Part shown: piece by piece, positions 50,769-60,153 of the stretch
How positions within the stretch are numbered: the stretch's first letter is position 1
Layout of the letters: every line of letters begins with the position of its first letter
Origin: Closterium sp. NIES-65
Taxonomy: Eukaryota > Streptophyta > Zygnematophyceae > Desmidiales > Closteriaceae
Direction: 5' to 3'
DNA length: 64,000 nt
NCBI GenBank assembly: GCA_948144175.1
Contig: CANXME010000886.1
Span: 992,001-1,056,000 of the forward strand
Notes under the pieces: model-generated
What the model saw: only the letters and a program-made list of their open reading frames with translations
Told to the model about the DNA's origin: nothing
Database searches by the model: none
Translations under genes and position numbers: made by a program

Positions 50769-51115
50769 TACAGCAGCAGCAGCACGCAGCTACTGTGGAC
50801 TCAGGTCTTCCAGGTGGTACAACAACACAAGCTGGAGCTCAGGCGACCAAGCCAGATGCAGCGTCACCAGCAACATCAGCAGCAGCCTCACCACTTGCAC
50901 CACCACCTGTACCAGCAGCAGCACAAGCAGTGGCGGCTGAAGCTGCCAAAGAAAACGGTTCGGTGTTTCAGCCTGTGTGCATTAATCCGGGGCACCTTGC
51001 TAAGGGGTCCGGTGGAGGGACATTCGCGGAGGTGATTATCAAGGGGGGTTTAGGAGGCGAAGAGGATGTGGCCCACTTCCATGAACGAGCTGCTGTACAT
51101 ATCTATCGAATCTAG
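41896..51115 (+). CDS. POLA2: DNA polymerase alpha subunit B (non-catalytic subunit), N-terminus missing
   Basis: This subunit tethers primase and polymerase alpha and acts in nuclear replication initiation. My model: exons 41896-41994, 42204-42292, 42982-44014, 44515-44619, 46433-46528, 47369-47461, 49052-49138, 49573-49833, 50708-51115; all introns GT-AG, total 2271 bp, 757 codons with stop, frame kept throughout. Family motifs in order: VMAVGRVICD and SLFPGQILAVEGSN (OB fold), AAAGPFTTIDSW, RPPDVLLL-VGPFIDREHPDA and LLLPSLRDAHH (inactive phosphodiesterase fold), FPQ-PPFDSSDF, SSTDILRHLSKEEIAR, QRSFYPLFPPP, LFLPSDLVPFVK, VCINPGHLAKG-GGTFAEV and the terminal HIYRI. Odd features: a lysine/glutamate-rich insertion of about 250 residues after the OB fold, a glutamine/alanine-rich insertion before VCINPG, and extra partial copies of nearly every exon in the introns. 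The N-terminal helical domain was not found. Identity is secure; exact splicing needs RNA. Confidence 0.85.
41987..42110 (+). repeat. Repeated splice-donor segments after exon 1
   Basis: The exon end and donor TCTCAGGTGAGATC recurs as CGTCTCAGGTGAG, TCTTAGGTGAGATCG, CCAGATGAGATCG, GCAGGTAAAA and CCAGGCGAGATCG within about 120 bp: five or six diverged copies of one exon-intron border. Confidence 0.65.
42236..42895 (+). repeat. Extra copies of the exon 2 end (RLNESSVLLEG)
   Basis: The exon 2 end encoding DAEAATARLNESSVLLEG with its donor (42236-42292) recurs near 42397-42450 (AEAASARLNESSVLLEG), 42529-42583 (AEAASARINESSVLLEG) and 42683-42735 (AEAASARFNESS, decayed), with a remnant at 42862-42895. 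The first three keep the donor GGTGAGT. Each is preceded by TTGCAGAGGC or a similar acceptor-like sequence, so several could be used as alternative exons. Confidence 0.85.
42896..43220 (+). repeat. 144-bp in-frame tandem repeat in exon 3
   Basis: CAGATCCTGG starts at 42896, 43040 and 43184, an exact period of 144 bp (48 codons) twice. The frame stays open through all three. The unit encodes QILAVEGSN, a proline/histidine-rich linker and GVRVRLDLRHLPSFSLFPG. Two full OB-fold strand segments are therefore encoded in tandem if the exon begins at 42982. Confidence 0.9.
43994..44186 (+). repeat. Duplicated exon 3 end with palindrome P2 between
   Basis: 43994-44060 and 44117-44186 are diverged direct copies that include the end of exon 3 (DDDEMRI / DDDEIKI) and its donor GTGAGT. 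Between them lies P2 (perfect core TTGAGTCGACTCAA at 44070-44083; imperfect arms to 44063-44090) and a half copy TTGAGTCGAC at 44101-44110. Confidence 0.85.
44515..45197 (+). repeat. Exon 4 and three extra 3'-end copies
   Basis: Exon 4 (44515-44619) encodes IAAAGPFTTIDSWSFEPL to PPDVLLL. Partial copies starting at GACTCRTGGTCAT lie at 44683-44757, 44956-45031 and 45123-45197. Each keeps about 75 bp of exon end and a good donor (GTATGT, GTACGT, GTAGGT) but lacks the acceptor and first ten codons. The third copy has a frame-changing indel near its end. Confidence 0.85.
45248..45269. repeat. Intronic 22-bp perfect palindrome of another sequence
   Basis: Core CTCATATGCGCATATGAG. It does not belong to the TTTTGAG family. 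It sits at the left edge of a diverged duplication (about 45262-45365 against 45420-45535). Confidence 0.8.
45429..45460. repeat. Intronic hairpin with 14-bp perfect arms
   Basis: Arms TGTACGCATGTATG and its complement around a 4-base loop CACA, inside the second copy of the same intronic duplication. The first copy (near 45293-45312) has only the left arm, so the hairpin arose after or with the duplication. Confidence 0.85.
45705..45730. repeat. Palindrome P3
   Basis: A 26-bp perfect palindrome, core TTTTGAGTCGACTCAAAA, arms TGAC/GTCA. It separates direct copies 45648-45703 and 45731-45781, which differ by a 5-bp ACGAG repeat-unit indel only, with two spacer bases on the left. Confidence 0.9.
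45819..45842. repeat. Degenerate palindrome P3b
   Basis: T-rich arm, AGAATTCT core (45827-45834), A-rich arm, one mismatch in the outer arms. It lies between diverged direct copies 45731-45804 and 45845-45913, in the same position as the family palindromes but with a different core. Confidence 0.55.
46796..46819. repeat. Palindrome P4 (GGCGCC core)
   Basis: A 24-bp perfect palindrome, core TTTTGAGGCGCCTCAAAA, arms GAC/GTC. It separates two identical 43-bp copies (46754-46796 and 46818-46860) with only 21 bp between them. A half palindrome GACTTTTGAG recurs at 46887-46896 at the next junction, directly followed by exon 6-like sequence. Confidence 0.95.
46897..47461 (+). repeat. Exon 6 and extra copies
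   Basis: The complete exon 6 is 47369-47461 (VEEFCERAGGTCKVLLLPSL to TMIFPQ). Copies of its start with an acceptor lie at 46938, about 47095 and 47209; the last encodes VEDYCEQAGGTCKVLLLPSL and runs through LRDAHRAI without a donor. A further AGCGGGCAGGAGGCACCTGC fragment lies at 46897-46916. Confidence 0.85.
47543..47661. repeat. 44-bp direct repeat with palindrome P5
   Basis: Copies 47543-47586 and 47618-47661 are identical over 44 bp (TTCAGACACCGTTCAGCCTG start). P5, a 28-bp perfect palindrome with core TTTTGAGTCGACTCAAAA and arms GTGAC/GTCAC, occupies 47590-47617. The copies contain CAGGTATGAAG, an AGGT splice-like word. Confidence 0.95.
47890..48453 (-). CDS. Unrecognised minus-strand frame inside a POLA2 intron
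   Basis: Up to 187 codons; the right-hand limit is arbitrary because the first residues overlap POLA2 exon 7-like repeat copies. From about 48300 to the TAG at 47890 the composition is protein-like and balanced (ELATKLRYNAAPTSYEAAKL, LTEYRQRWSVCLQRAQANAL), unlike the low-complexity frames elsewhere. An 18-bp tandem array inserts four GVLAYP-like hexapeptides in frame. I do not recognise the family. It could be the end of a transposon gene or a captured exon. It is antisense to POLA2. Confidence 0.35.
   Translation of the reverse strand: MRGSSKSDEPKGGYSHAERGREEDPQGGIQRDSVSYQDEECSRAPGWAARAAAARKEEKYARRNAWVGLHALAVETYGCPSPGVLAYPEVLAYPGVLAYPGVLAYLRQCAELATKLRYNAAPTSYEAAKLLTEYRQRWSVCLQRAQANALRSKTNEALAADELGMQGPIVPLSEGQLHQLIEPPFGQ
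48138..48214. repeat. 18-bp tandem array
   Basis: Four copies of about AAGCCAGCACCCCCGGGT, in frame within the minus-strand reading frame. Confidence 0.9.
48478..48615. repeat. 10-bp tandem array
   Basis: About 12 copies of CCCCCTGAAT, with variants (CTCCCTGAAT, CCCCCTGGAT), in the intron before exon 7. Confidence 0.9.
49433..49444. repeat. Palindrome P6 (decayed)
   Basis: Perfect core TGAGGCGCCTCA with one surviving A-rich arm on the right. The flanks TATTGGAGTT (left) and TATATGGAGTT (right) are a short direct repeat. It lies in the intron before exon 8. Confidence 0.7.
49573..50706 (+). repeat. Exon 8 and five extra 3'-end copies
   Basis: The complete exon 8 is 49573-49833. Copies of its last 100-120 bp (FPPPPATCLDLSCCPQAL to LFLPSDLVPFVK) with donors GTGAGC or GTTAGC end at about 50007, 50139 and 50285. 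Two more, near 50395-50490 and 50550-50680, have lost the donor. The unit is about 130-160 bp. Confidence 0.85.
50738..50786 (+). repeat. CAG microsatellite in the last POLA2 exon
   Basis: A run of CAG codons with two interruptions encodes polyglutamine near the start of exon 9. Confidence 0.95.
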
Positions 51116-51300
51116 TCATAGGTAGGTGCTCAAATAGTTGCATGTTTTACGTGTGGAAGAAAAAATAACAATTATCCATCCAGGGGGTGGATATTTTTGT
51201 TTTCATGAGCAAGGTGTTTTTTATACCAATTGTATATTTTTGTTTTGTAGTTCCATAAGTTGCATTACGTTTTCACTGCAATCTCTAGGAATTCATGTAG

Positions 51301-52329
51301 GGGTAAGTAGCTTTCGCGGGGGTACCACTAGGGACCCCGCGCTTTGTAGGGAGCTACAGTGCCAGCGGGGGGCACTTTCCGCCCCTCCGTGCCTCAGACA
51401 GAGGAATTATAGAAACAACACAGAACTCTTCCCCACATTCACCCACGTGGCACAAGTTTCCATGCCAACTACTGCACTGAGCAACTTGTCAACTGTGCAC
51501 AGTTGACTTTTGTCCCTTCTGCCAAATCGAATCCTCACTCTGGGTGGCTCGGCTGCCACTGTTCCGAAATCTGTTGAGCTAGTTTGTCGCGCCCTAGATT
51601 TCGAAACACAGGCCCAGCTCGCCAGACGGAAACGGAGAACACTACAGCTGATGCCTGTTTGAGCCCCTCCCGGTTGCCTTGTGAAGGGGGCGTTTAAGCT
51701 GTACGAGGCATTTCGCTTAAGTTCGTCAATTCGCAGCTAGCTAAAAAGAATTCGCATGTGCTTATAAACAAGACCCTGCTACCTAGTTACCTTGTTTGAC
51801 TTCAGTCTCTTCTGCTTGACTTCGGTCTCTTCTGCTTGACGCGCTTGTAATGTGGGTGCATGAAGCTGGGGAAACAACCTCGGGTGCAGCGTATCCATCC
51901 GGTGCAAGGCAAATTCGCGCGCATGGGGTGAGCATCAGCTGTAGCATTCCGTCAGGTTGTTTGAATCCCTTGATCTCACGAATGCTAGTGTTCTCCGTTT
52001 CCGTCTGGCAAGCTGGGCCTGTGTTTCGAAATCTAGGGCGCGACAAACTAGCTCAACAGATTTCGGAACAGTGGCAGCCGAGCCACCCAGAGTGAGGATT
52101 CGATTTGGCAGAAGGGACAAAAGTCAATTGTGCACAGTTGACAAGTTCCTCAGTGCAGTAGTTGGCATGGAAACTTGTGCCACGTGGGTGAATGTGGGGA
52201 AGAGTTCTGTGTTGTTTCTATAATTCCTCTGTCTGAGGCACGGAGGGACGGAAAGTGCCCCCCGCTGGCACTGTAGCTCCCTACAAAGCGCGGGGTCCCT
52301 AGTGGTACCCCCGCGAAAGCTACTTACCC
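51301..52329. mobile_element. Long-inverted-repeat DNA transposon, Mutator-like by its 9-bp duplication
   Basis: 1029 bp. The ends GGGTAAGTAGCTTTCG and CGAAAGCTACTTACCC begin inverted repeats of about 344 bp (51301-51644 and 51986-52329), more than 95 percent identical by eye. The 9-bp target duplication TTCATGTAG is perfect (51292-51300 and 52330-52338). A 341-bp middle has no gene. A 9-bp duplication with very long inverted repeats is typical of Mutator-like elements; hAT elements would give 8 bp. It is non-autonomous and lies about 185 bp after the POLA2 stop codon, so it could be in or near the 3' UTR. Confidence 0.9.
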
Positions 52330-52338
52330 TTCATGTAG

Positions 52339-52888
52339 TGTAACTCAAACTTGGATTCTTGAGAGAATTACCGCGGCACGGGGTTGGGCATCTGGAATAT
52401 TTCTTATAGCGTGCCAATTTTGTATTACCACATTGCGACGTGAATCCACCTTTTGTCCCGCGCTTCCCGCGGTGCCGTCATTTCGTATTGAAAAACGAAG
52501 TGTAGCTATCAGTGTACGGTCACTTCGAAAATGTTTGCCAGGATTACACATGGTCGCCTCCAATATTGTTGGAACCAGACCGCAAATTTCGAGGGAGTCC
52601 AAACCTACGTGGATAGGTTTGGCTCGATCCCCCCAACATCCCAGCCATGAGCATGTGTTCGTTTTGACATGTGTTCGCCAGCTCGTTCACCCTAGATGGC
52701 CCATGAATCGCTGACGCGGATTGATAAAAAACCGTCCGAAACACTATAGACGTCAGACTGAGCATCATCCAAGCCACTTCAGACACTGCCAATCAAACAA
52801 CTCGAGGTTAAAAAGCAAGGAGTTTCGATATACGCTGAGCATAATACCAGAAAATATTAATGAATAATACACATAAAACCGTTAACAT
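52339..52888. other. Unassigned, no gene seen
   Basis: 550 bp between the inverted-repeat element and copia C, more balanced in base composition than the rest. No coding signal recognised. Confidence 0.4.
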
Positions 52889-53023
52889 TGAGAAGAATAG
52901 AACGAGTATGAATGAACTATGAATGAAGTGAGTACATATAGGAAACCCTAGTTGGGTTGTACCCCCTATGGGATACCCCACTACAGCCTACACAATAGCA
53001 TAAGCTATATATATGTTCTGACA
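52889..53023 (-). repeat. 3' LTR of copia C
   Basis: 135 bp; minus-strand start TGTCAGAACATATATATAGC, end CTATTCTTCTCA. Confidence 0.95.
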
Positions 53024-53230
53024 CACCCCCATAGGCAAAGTGGGGGAGAACAAGGGGTCACAAGACCAGTCAAGCAAAGCAAAGCAAAGCTCAGGGTGGA
53101 TCACAAAGTCACCACACAGTCCGAGCACAAGAACAAGGCCAAAGGCCAGTTCACATGCAGGAGTACAGACATATATATATAAAGCTAGACAAGCAAGAGC
53201 AGGTATATATATGTGACAGTACAAGTGAGG

Positions 53231-56200
53231 TCAAGAGGAGAGCAAGTGAGGCAAAACAGGTACAAGACCCAGCTGGGTGCAGAAGCGCTGATGGTCACAA
53301 GGCGCGAGTGCCTCGGTGAACACATCAGCAGTGTTGGCCTCAAAGGCCACGTACGCAAGCCGCAACTGTCCACGCTGCTGTAGCTCACGAGCAAGGAAGT
53401 AGCGAAGAGCAATGTGCTTCGTTCTGTGCTCCAGACGGTGCTCTCGACACAAGGCCAGCATGGCCTTGTTGTCTACGTACAGCACTGGAGGAGAACGAGG
53501 CGGCTCTCCAAGGTCAGTCAGCAGGTAGGTGAGCCAGCGAAGCTCCTGTGCAGCCATGGCCCCTGCGTAGATCTCAGCCTCACAACTGGAGCTGAGAACC
53601 GAAGACGAGCGAGTAGCCCGCCACGAGACAGAGCCGGAACCAAGGCTGAAGGTGTAACCCTGTGACGACCGCTGCGTAGCCTGGTCGTCAGCCCAAGAAG
53701 CGTCCGCGTGACCTGTAAGGACCACTGGACTCCGCCCTCCAAGCACTAGCCCCATGCCCGACGTACTGCACAGGTAGCGCAATACCCTCTTCGCTGCAGC
53801 CATGTGCTCTGGTCGGTGTCTCCCAGGAGCAACATAGCGTGCAAGAATGCTAAGAGGGTATGCAAGGTTTGGTCGTGTGCAGGTCATCAGGTACATGAGG
53901 CAGCCAACAAGCTCTGGGTACGGGCCACTCGACTCTATGGACTCATCCGAAGGCAGAGCTGAGAGCGAGTGACGAGTAGACAGAGGAGTGGCCTGAGGCG
54001 AGGAGTACGTGAAGCGGAAGCGCTGAAGGACCTGCTGCACCATGTGTGATTGAGTCAAGGTAATGGTGCGGCGTGCTCTGTCCCGATTGATCTGCAAGCC
54101 AAGGTAGCTGCGCAGTTCACCCAGGTCTGTGCACGTGTGTCTCTTCAGCAGCTCGGACTTCACGTAGGCGAGTCCAGCAGTGTCCGCTGTGGCAAAGACC
54201 AAGTCGTCGACGTACACGAGGATGTAGAACGGCGGCAGAGAAGTGTCGGTGCGCAGAAACAGCGACGGGTCAGCAGTAGAAGGAGCAAATCCAAGAGCCG
54301 CAAGCGTAGTCCTCAGTGTGTCGTGCCACTCACGCGGTGCCTGGCGGAGACCGTAGACTGGCCGTCGGATGCTCCACTGGGTGCCAGGAGGGAAAGTCCC
54401 AGTGAAGCCAGGTGGACGGCGCAACCAGATCTCCTCGTGCGGGCTACCCTGCAAGAACGCAGTGCTGAAGTCGAGAGAGTGAAGCTCGTAGTCGCGCTGC
54501 GCGGCTATGTGCAGCAGCACCCGAAGAGTGGTCATCTTCGGGGTGGGAGAGAAGGTCTGAAAGTAGTCAACTCCCTGCCGCTGACTGAAGCCACGAGCGA
54601 CGTACCGCGCCTTGAAGACAGGTGGAGAGCCCGGCGGCCGCTTCACCCTGAAGATCCACATGCCACTGACGATGTTCGCCCCAGGAGGGGGAACCGCGTC
54701 AACGTAGGTGCCTGTGGACTTCCACGAAGCCATCTCTGCATCCATAGCTGCCTGCCACTGAGAGGAGTAGGGACCCTCTACGGCCTCCGCGTAAGAGTGC
54801 GGAGTCGGGATGTCTAGTGCATCCGGGTCTCCCTCAGGAGCAAGCAGTACAGACGCGAGATGAGGTGAAGCAGCAGCCAGACACTGGAACTCCTCCTGCC
54901 TGTCCTCTAGGACGTCCGTGCCAAGAGCACACTCACCCCCAACGGACGGAGGACAGACAGACGCAGACTCAACAACAAGACTAGCAGCGTAGTCTAGACG
55001 ACAGCGAGCAGCAAAGTCGACGAGCTCAGCGACAAGAGGAGACGCATCAGCGGACTCAAAAGAGGGGTCAGTGACGACAGTAGCAAGCAGACGCGTGACA
55101 GTAGGACTGGCAGCACGAAGGGAGTCCGACTCTGGGTCGGTAAGCACAGGAAGGGAGGACTCAGGAGGAGAAGGCAAAGGGGCATGCAGAGGAGCAGTGG
55201 ACGGACGCAGAGACATCCGGTGCGTGCCAGGGACAGGAGGAGGACGCTGACGCGAACCACGACCACTAGCGCGAGCAGCACGAACAGGCAACGCGGGACG
55301 AGACGCAGGCTCACGACGCTCAGCAAGACCTCCAGTAGGACCAGTGTAAGGAGAGGGAGCAGGCAGTGGGGAGGTGGGCTCCAACAGTGACTGCGACTGG
55401 ACAGGCTGTGGACACTCTACCGGAGGAGAAAGACCAAGAACCTGCTGCAGGAGCGGAACGAAGTACGGCCGAGGCCGCGCGGCAGCTCCAGACTCAGCAG
55501 GGACAGCACCAGCACCCTCAGCGGCAGCACCAGCGCCACCAACACCTCCAGCGGCAGGACCTCCAGCAGCACCAGCAGCAGAACCACCGCCAGGACAAAC
55601 AGCAGTAGTCTCAGCACCAACACCCTCAGCAGCTCCAGCTCCAGTAGGACCCGCAGGCCCAGCAGCTCCGGGACCGGCGGCACCAGCACCCTCGACGGTC
55701 GAAGAAGCTCCAGCTCCAGCAGTACGCCTCCAGCGGCGAGCAAACCACTCGCGCAGCTCCTGTGGAGAGAGGGGCTCCCGCCGAGACGCAGCACCAGGAG
55801 AAACCCCAGGCTCAGCAGCACCAGACGCAGCACCCCCAGGCTCAGCAGCTCCAGACCCAGCACCCCCAGGCTCAGCAGCTCCAGACTCAGCACCCCCAGG
55901 CTCAGCAGCTCTAGACTCAGCACCCCCAGGCTCAGCAGCTCCAAACTCGGTACCCCCAGACTCAGCACCCCCTAGCTCAGCAGCTCTAGGCACAGCACCC
56001 CCCGGCTCAGCACCCCCAGGCTCAGCACCCTCAGCAGTGGCACCCCCAAGCTCAGCACCCCTAGTAGCAACACCTCCAGGCTCGACACCCCCGCGGACAG
56101 CACCCCCAGAGTCAGCACCCCCAGGCTCAGCACCCGCAGCAGCACCAGAGTCACCAGTAACCTCGACCGGGTCAACTGCGTCTACCTGGGACACACCTGA

Positions 56201-59196
56201 GGGGGCAGGAATCTGAGGGGGGAAGGGGTCTACCGGGGGGGGAACCGGCACAAGGAAGTCCGGCGGCGGGGGGAGGGAAGGAGTGCGGTAGGGGAAGAGG
56301 CGGTAGAAGGGGACTGACTCGTCGAACGTGACGTCCTGGGAGGACAGAACACGACGAGAGGAGGGGTGGTAGAACTGCCACCCTGGAGCGTTAGGGGGGA
56401 AGCCAAGGAAGACACAGGGAGCAGCACGAGGGGACAGCTTGTCCGCAGACAAGTCGCGGACAAACGCCCTAGATCCCGCAGACGCATCGCTGACCTTCCC
56501 CGTCCACAGCAAGACTGGGGACATCGCGGGCCGAGAGACCCTGGGGTGAAGGTTGAGCTGATGCGCCGCGTACCGCACCGCAAACGGCCACAGAAAATGG
56601 GGGGCAGCCGCATGCATCATGGACGTACGAGCGACATCCATGACCATGCCAATGCGGCGCTCAGCAACCCCATTTTGCTGTGGAGAGTCCGGAAGCATGA
56701 AGGTTTGGCGGATCCCCCGTGCACGACAGTAGTCTCGCAGAAGGCGAGAGGAGAACTCTCCGCCTCGGTCAGAGTGCAAAGCAGAACAGGAAAGTCCGAG
56801 CCGAAGCTCCTCCTGAGCTGGAGACGAGCCTCGCGGATCCAGTCGATCAGCACCTCAGTGACAGCACCCTTACTGCGCAAGGGGAAGACTGTGGTGTAAC
56901 GAGAGTAGTCGTCAACCACCAACAGGAAGTAGCGCTCGTGACCCTGCCCACGGACGGGGGCTGGGCCCCACACGTCCATGTGAAGTGTCTGCAGAGGAGC
57001 CTCCGTCGGGAGAAACTGGGAGGAGTGAGGAGCAGCCCGGAGGCGCCCCTCGACACAGGGGACACAGGAAGGTCCTGGTCCCGAAGGAAGGGGAGGGAGA
57101 GACTGGGGAAGACCAGAGACAAGGACACGGGAAGCCATGCCCCGAAGACAAGGCAAGGAGGGGTGGCCAAGACGGTGGTGCCACAGAAGGGTCTCGTGAG
57201 ACAGGAGGCGACACGAACAGGGGGCAGACTCAGGGCCAGACCGGGACGCAGCAGCAAACACCTGACCTGACGCAGCTACCTGACCGGACGCAGGGACAGG
57301 AGGAGACGCTGTGGTCAGGGTGTAGAGGCTCGACCCCGGCCGACGCGAGAACGTGGCCAGGTGCCGGCCGGTGCGTGCGTCCGTGCAGTGGGTCACCCGC
57401 TGACTCGCAGGAGTGAACTGGTGAACCCCCGCATCCTGTAGGTCCGCACCACTCACCAAGTTCGTGGAGAACGAGGGAAGGTACAGACCAGACAGGGTGC
57501 CCGAGGGGGCAGCCGGACACGGGAGGACAGTGGAAAAGTGAGAGAGGACAGGACCCCCAGAGGGGTCAGCCAGGGAGACCGCAACCGGCCGGCCAAGCGG
57601 CGTGAGGGTGGTGCGGTCTCGAAAGAAGGAGCGAGAAGCCCCGGAGTCAAGTGTGAAAGTGAGGGAGGACGAAGGCGACGCAGTACCTGAGAGCGCAGTC
57701 TCACGAGTACCTGAGAGCACAGACGCACTGGCACCTAGAGCAACAGCCTCACAAGCACCTAGCGCAGCAGTACCAATGCCCGGGTCGGGCGGGAAACACC
57801 GGTAACAGTCACCCTCCTCACTAATAGTCACAGCATACATAGCAGCAAGGATAGCATCAAAGTCAAGATCAAAGATCGCTACACCAGCCCTAAGAAGCTC
57901 ATCCCAGCGGGGAATCTCACTAGCCTCGGGGAACTGCTGACGCCAAGCGTCCGTCAGGCGGCCAAAGCAGCGCTGGGTGGGGTGGGCACCCCCACACTGC
58001 TCACCCGCGCGGTCGCCGGAACGAAGGACGTAGGTACACGGACCAACACCCCCACCCCTCTGACGCCGAGCGTACCACTCACGGAGCTGCTGGGGCGGAG
58101 GGATGTCCCGCGAACGCTGCTGCTGCTGCTGTTGCTGCTGGCGCTGACCACTACCAGCACCGCTCCGCTGCGGGGTACCACCCCGACCAGCTCCACCCCC
58201 TCCGCCACCACCGCCTCCTCCTCTGCCTCCTCCGCCGCCTCCACCTCCACCGCTGCCACCACCACCACCGCTGCCACCACCACCGCCGCCTCCGCCACCG
58301 CTGCCACCACCACCACCACCACCGCCACCACTCCCGCCGCCACCCCCACTCCCTCCGCCGCCTCCACCGCCACCTCCACCGCCCCCTCCAGCTCCACCCG
58401 CGCCCTTGCCCCCCTTGCCCCTGCCAGAGCGGCGTCTCCCACTAGGGGCAGACGCCGCGCCGACCGACTCAAGACCAAGCAGGTCGGCAGCAGCAGCAGA
58501 GGCAACAGAGGGCAGCAGGGGGGAAGGAGAGCACCCCTCAAAGATGGGGGTGCGAGGGTCACCACGAGAAGCTCCTACAGCGACGATGCTCTTCTCCGCC
58601 GCTAGGAGGGCCTTCTCGAGGAGGTCGACAGTGAGGGTGGTGGGACAGACTGAGAGAAAGTGGTCCCTGGCTACGCGAAGAGAGTTAGGGAGGCGTGCCA
58701 CTACGTAGTAGAGAGTAATGTACATGGGGGGGGGGTTCTTGGCGCAGAACTCAGCAGGAAGGGCGGCGCGGTAGCGAGTGTCACTAGTGCGGAGGTGCGT
58801 AATGAGGTCAGCGACAGTGGGAAAGGCAGAGAGGTCAGGGAAGAGGTAGGGAAGCATGAGACGGCTCAATGCAGCAGTGGCAGGGGAAGAGTAGCGCGCA
58901 ACTACAGCGTCGTACAAGGTCTGAGCACTCTTGTACTGACTAAAGTGCGCGCGCTCAGAGGTAGGGAGGTGGCGACGCACAGCAAGACGTGCAGCAGCAT
59001 CGCGGGTGGCCCACTGAGAGCGAACAGTGGGGTCAGCATCAGCAGCAGGGGCAGGAGAGGCGCCAGAAGTGAGGTCAAAGAGAGAAAGGCCGTCTGCTCT
59101 ATCGCACTGTAAGAACAGCTGCAGGTCGTCGACCTAGACCTCAAAGTCAATGGCGCGACCCTCAGCGTCAAAAGCTAGGACACTAGGGGTAGCCAT
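53231..59196 (-). pseudogene. Copia C gag-pol
   Basis: One polyprotein of nearly 2000 codons. Gag from 59196 (MATPSVLAFDAEGRAID), with TAG at 59134-59136 where copia E has a tryptophan codon; gag core to about 58540; glycine-rich linker (58400-58190); Cys/His knuckle (58050-57960); protease LDSGAS near 57635; gag-pre-integrase HRLGHP...CVPC near 57170-57060; integrase from about 56975 with DVWGPAPV; a frameshift near 56775-56785 just before HSDRGGEF; then an intact frame 56779-53231 holding the rest of integrase (QQNGVAERRIG), the pentapeptide-repeat linker (about 56150-55790), RT (about 54800-54080, YVDDL near 54200-54214) and RNase H (CEAEIYAGAMAAQE near 53560). The copia order integrase before RT is clear. 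The enzymes otherwise look intact. Confidence 0.92.
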
Positions 59197-60153
59197 GACA
59201 GCAGGCGACGGTCTCACCAGACAGGACGGGTCGGGCAGCTCAGTAGCACAGCAGCACAGCAACACAGCAGCTCAACCGGCTCAGCAGCAACAGCAGCTCC
59301 GCGGGACCAGCGGCTCGGCTCCTCCAGCGGTGCAGGCGGCTCGGGCGGCTCGGGCGGCTCGGGCAGTCAGCGGCACAGGCGGGACGGGCGGCTCGGCTGC
59401 TCAGCTGCGCAGACAGCTCGGGCGGCTCGGGTTGCACGGCGGCTTACGGGCGGCGTGGGGCCGGGACGGCGGCGCGCGGCAGGGACGGGCGGCGCACAGG
59501 CGGTGTGAGGCCGGGACGGCGGCGCACGGCTGGGACGGGAGGCGCACGGGCGGCTGGGAGCGGGGCCGGGACGGGCGAGGGGCCAGGACGATCGGCGTCC
59601 TGGCGCCGAGGGGCCGAGACGGCAGAGCGCGGCCGGGGCGGGCGGCGCACGGGCGGCTTGGGGCCGGGGCGGGCGGCGCACTGCGCCGCGAGACCGGGAC
59701 GGGCGGCGCACGGCACCGACGGGCCGGGACGGGCGCCGCACGAGCGCCTAGGGGTGGCGCGACGGCGGCTCGGGGCCAGACAGGCGGCGCGCGAGCGGCT
59801 AGGGTGGCGCGCGAGCGGCTAGGGGCGGCGCACGAGCGGCGTGGGGCCGCGTCGGGCGGCGCGCGGGCGGCTAGGGGCCGGGACGGGCGGCTAGGGGCCT
59901 GGACGGGCGGCGCGCGGGCGGCTAGGGGCCGGGACGGGCGGCGCGCGGGCGGCTAGGGGCCGGGACAGGCGGCGCGCGGGCGGCTAAGGGCGGCGCGCGG
60001 GCGTCTAAGGGCCGGGACGCGGGCGTCTAGGGGGCCGCAGGGCAGGCCGACAGAGTGAGAGTGAGGGCCCGGAGCGCGCTCCGGGCAGAAAAAAAAAAGT
60101 TCAAAGTGGTGGGCCCTAAGCACAGTTCCCACAGGGGAACCTGCTCGATACCA
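59197..60153 (-). repeat. Leader of copia C: GC-rich arrays, GGGCCC motif, primer site
   Basis: Arrays of GGGCCGGGACGGGCGGCGC-type units (about 59450-60030), a hairpin-like GGAGCGCGCTCC and a run of ten T (minus) near 60090, then the GGGCCC motif and primer site. The array sequence differs from those of B, E, I and J although gag is over 90 percent alike by eye. Confidence 0.75.
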
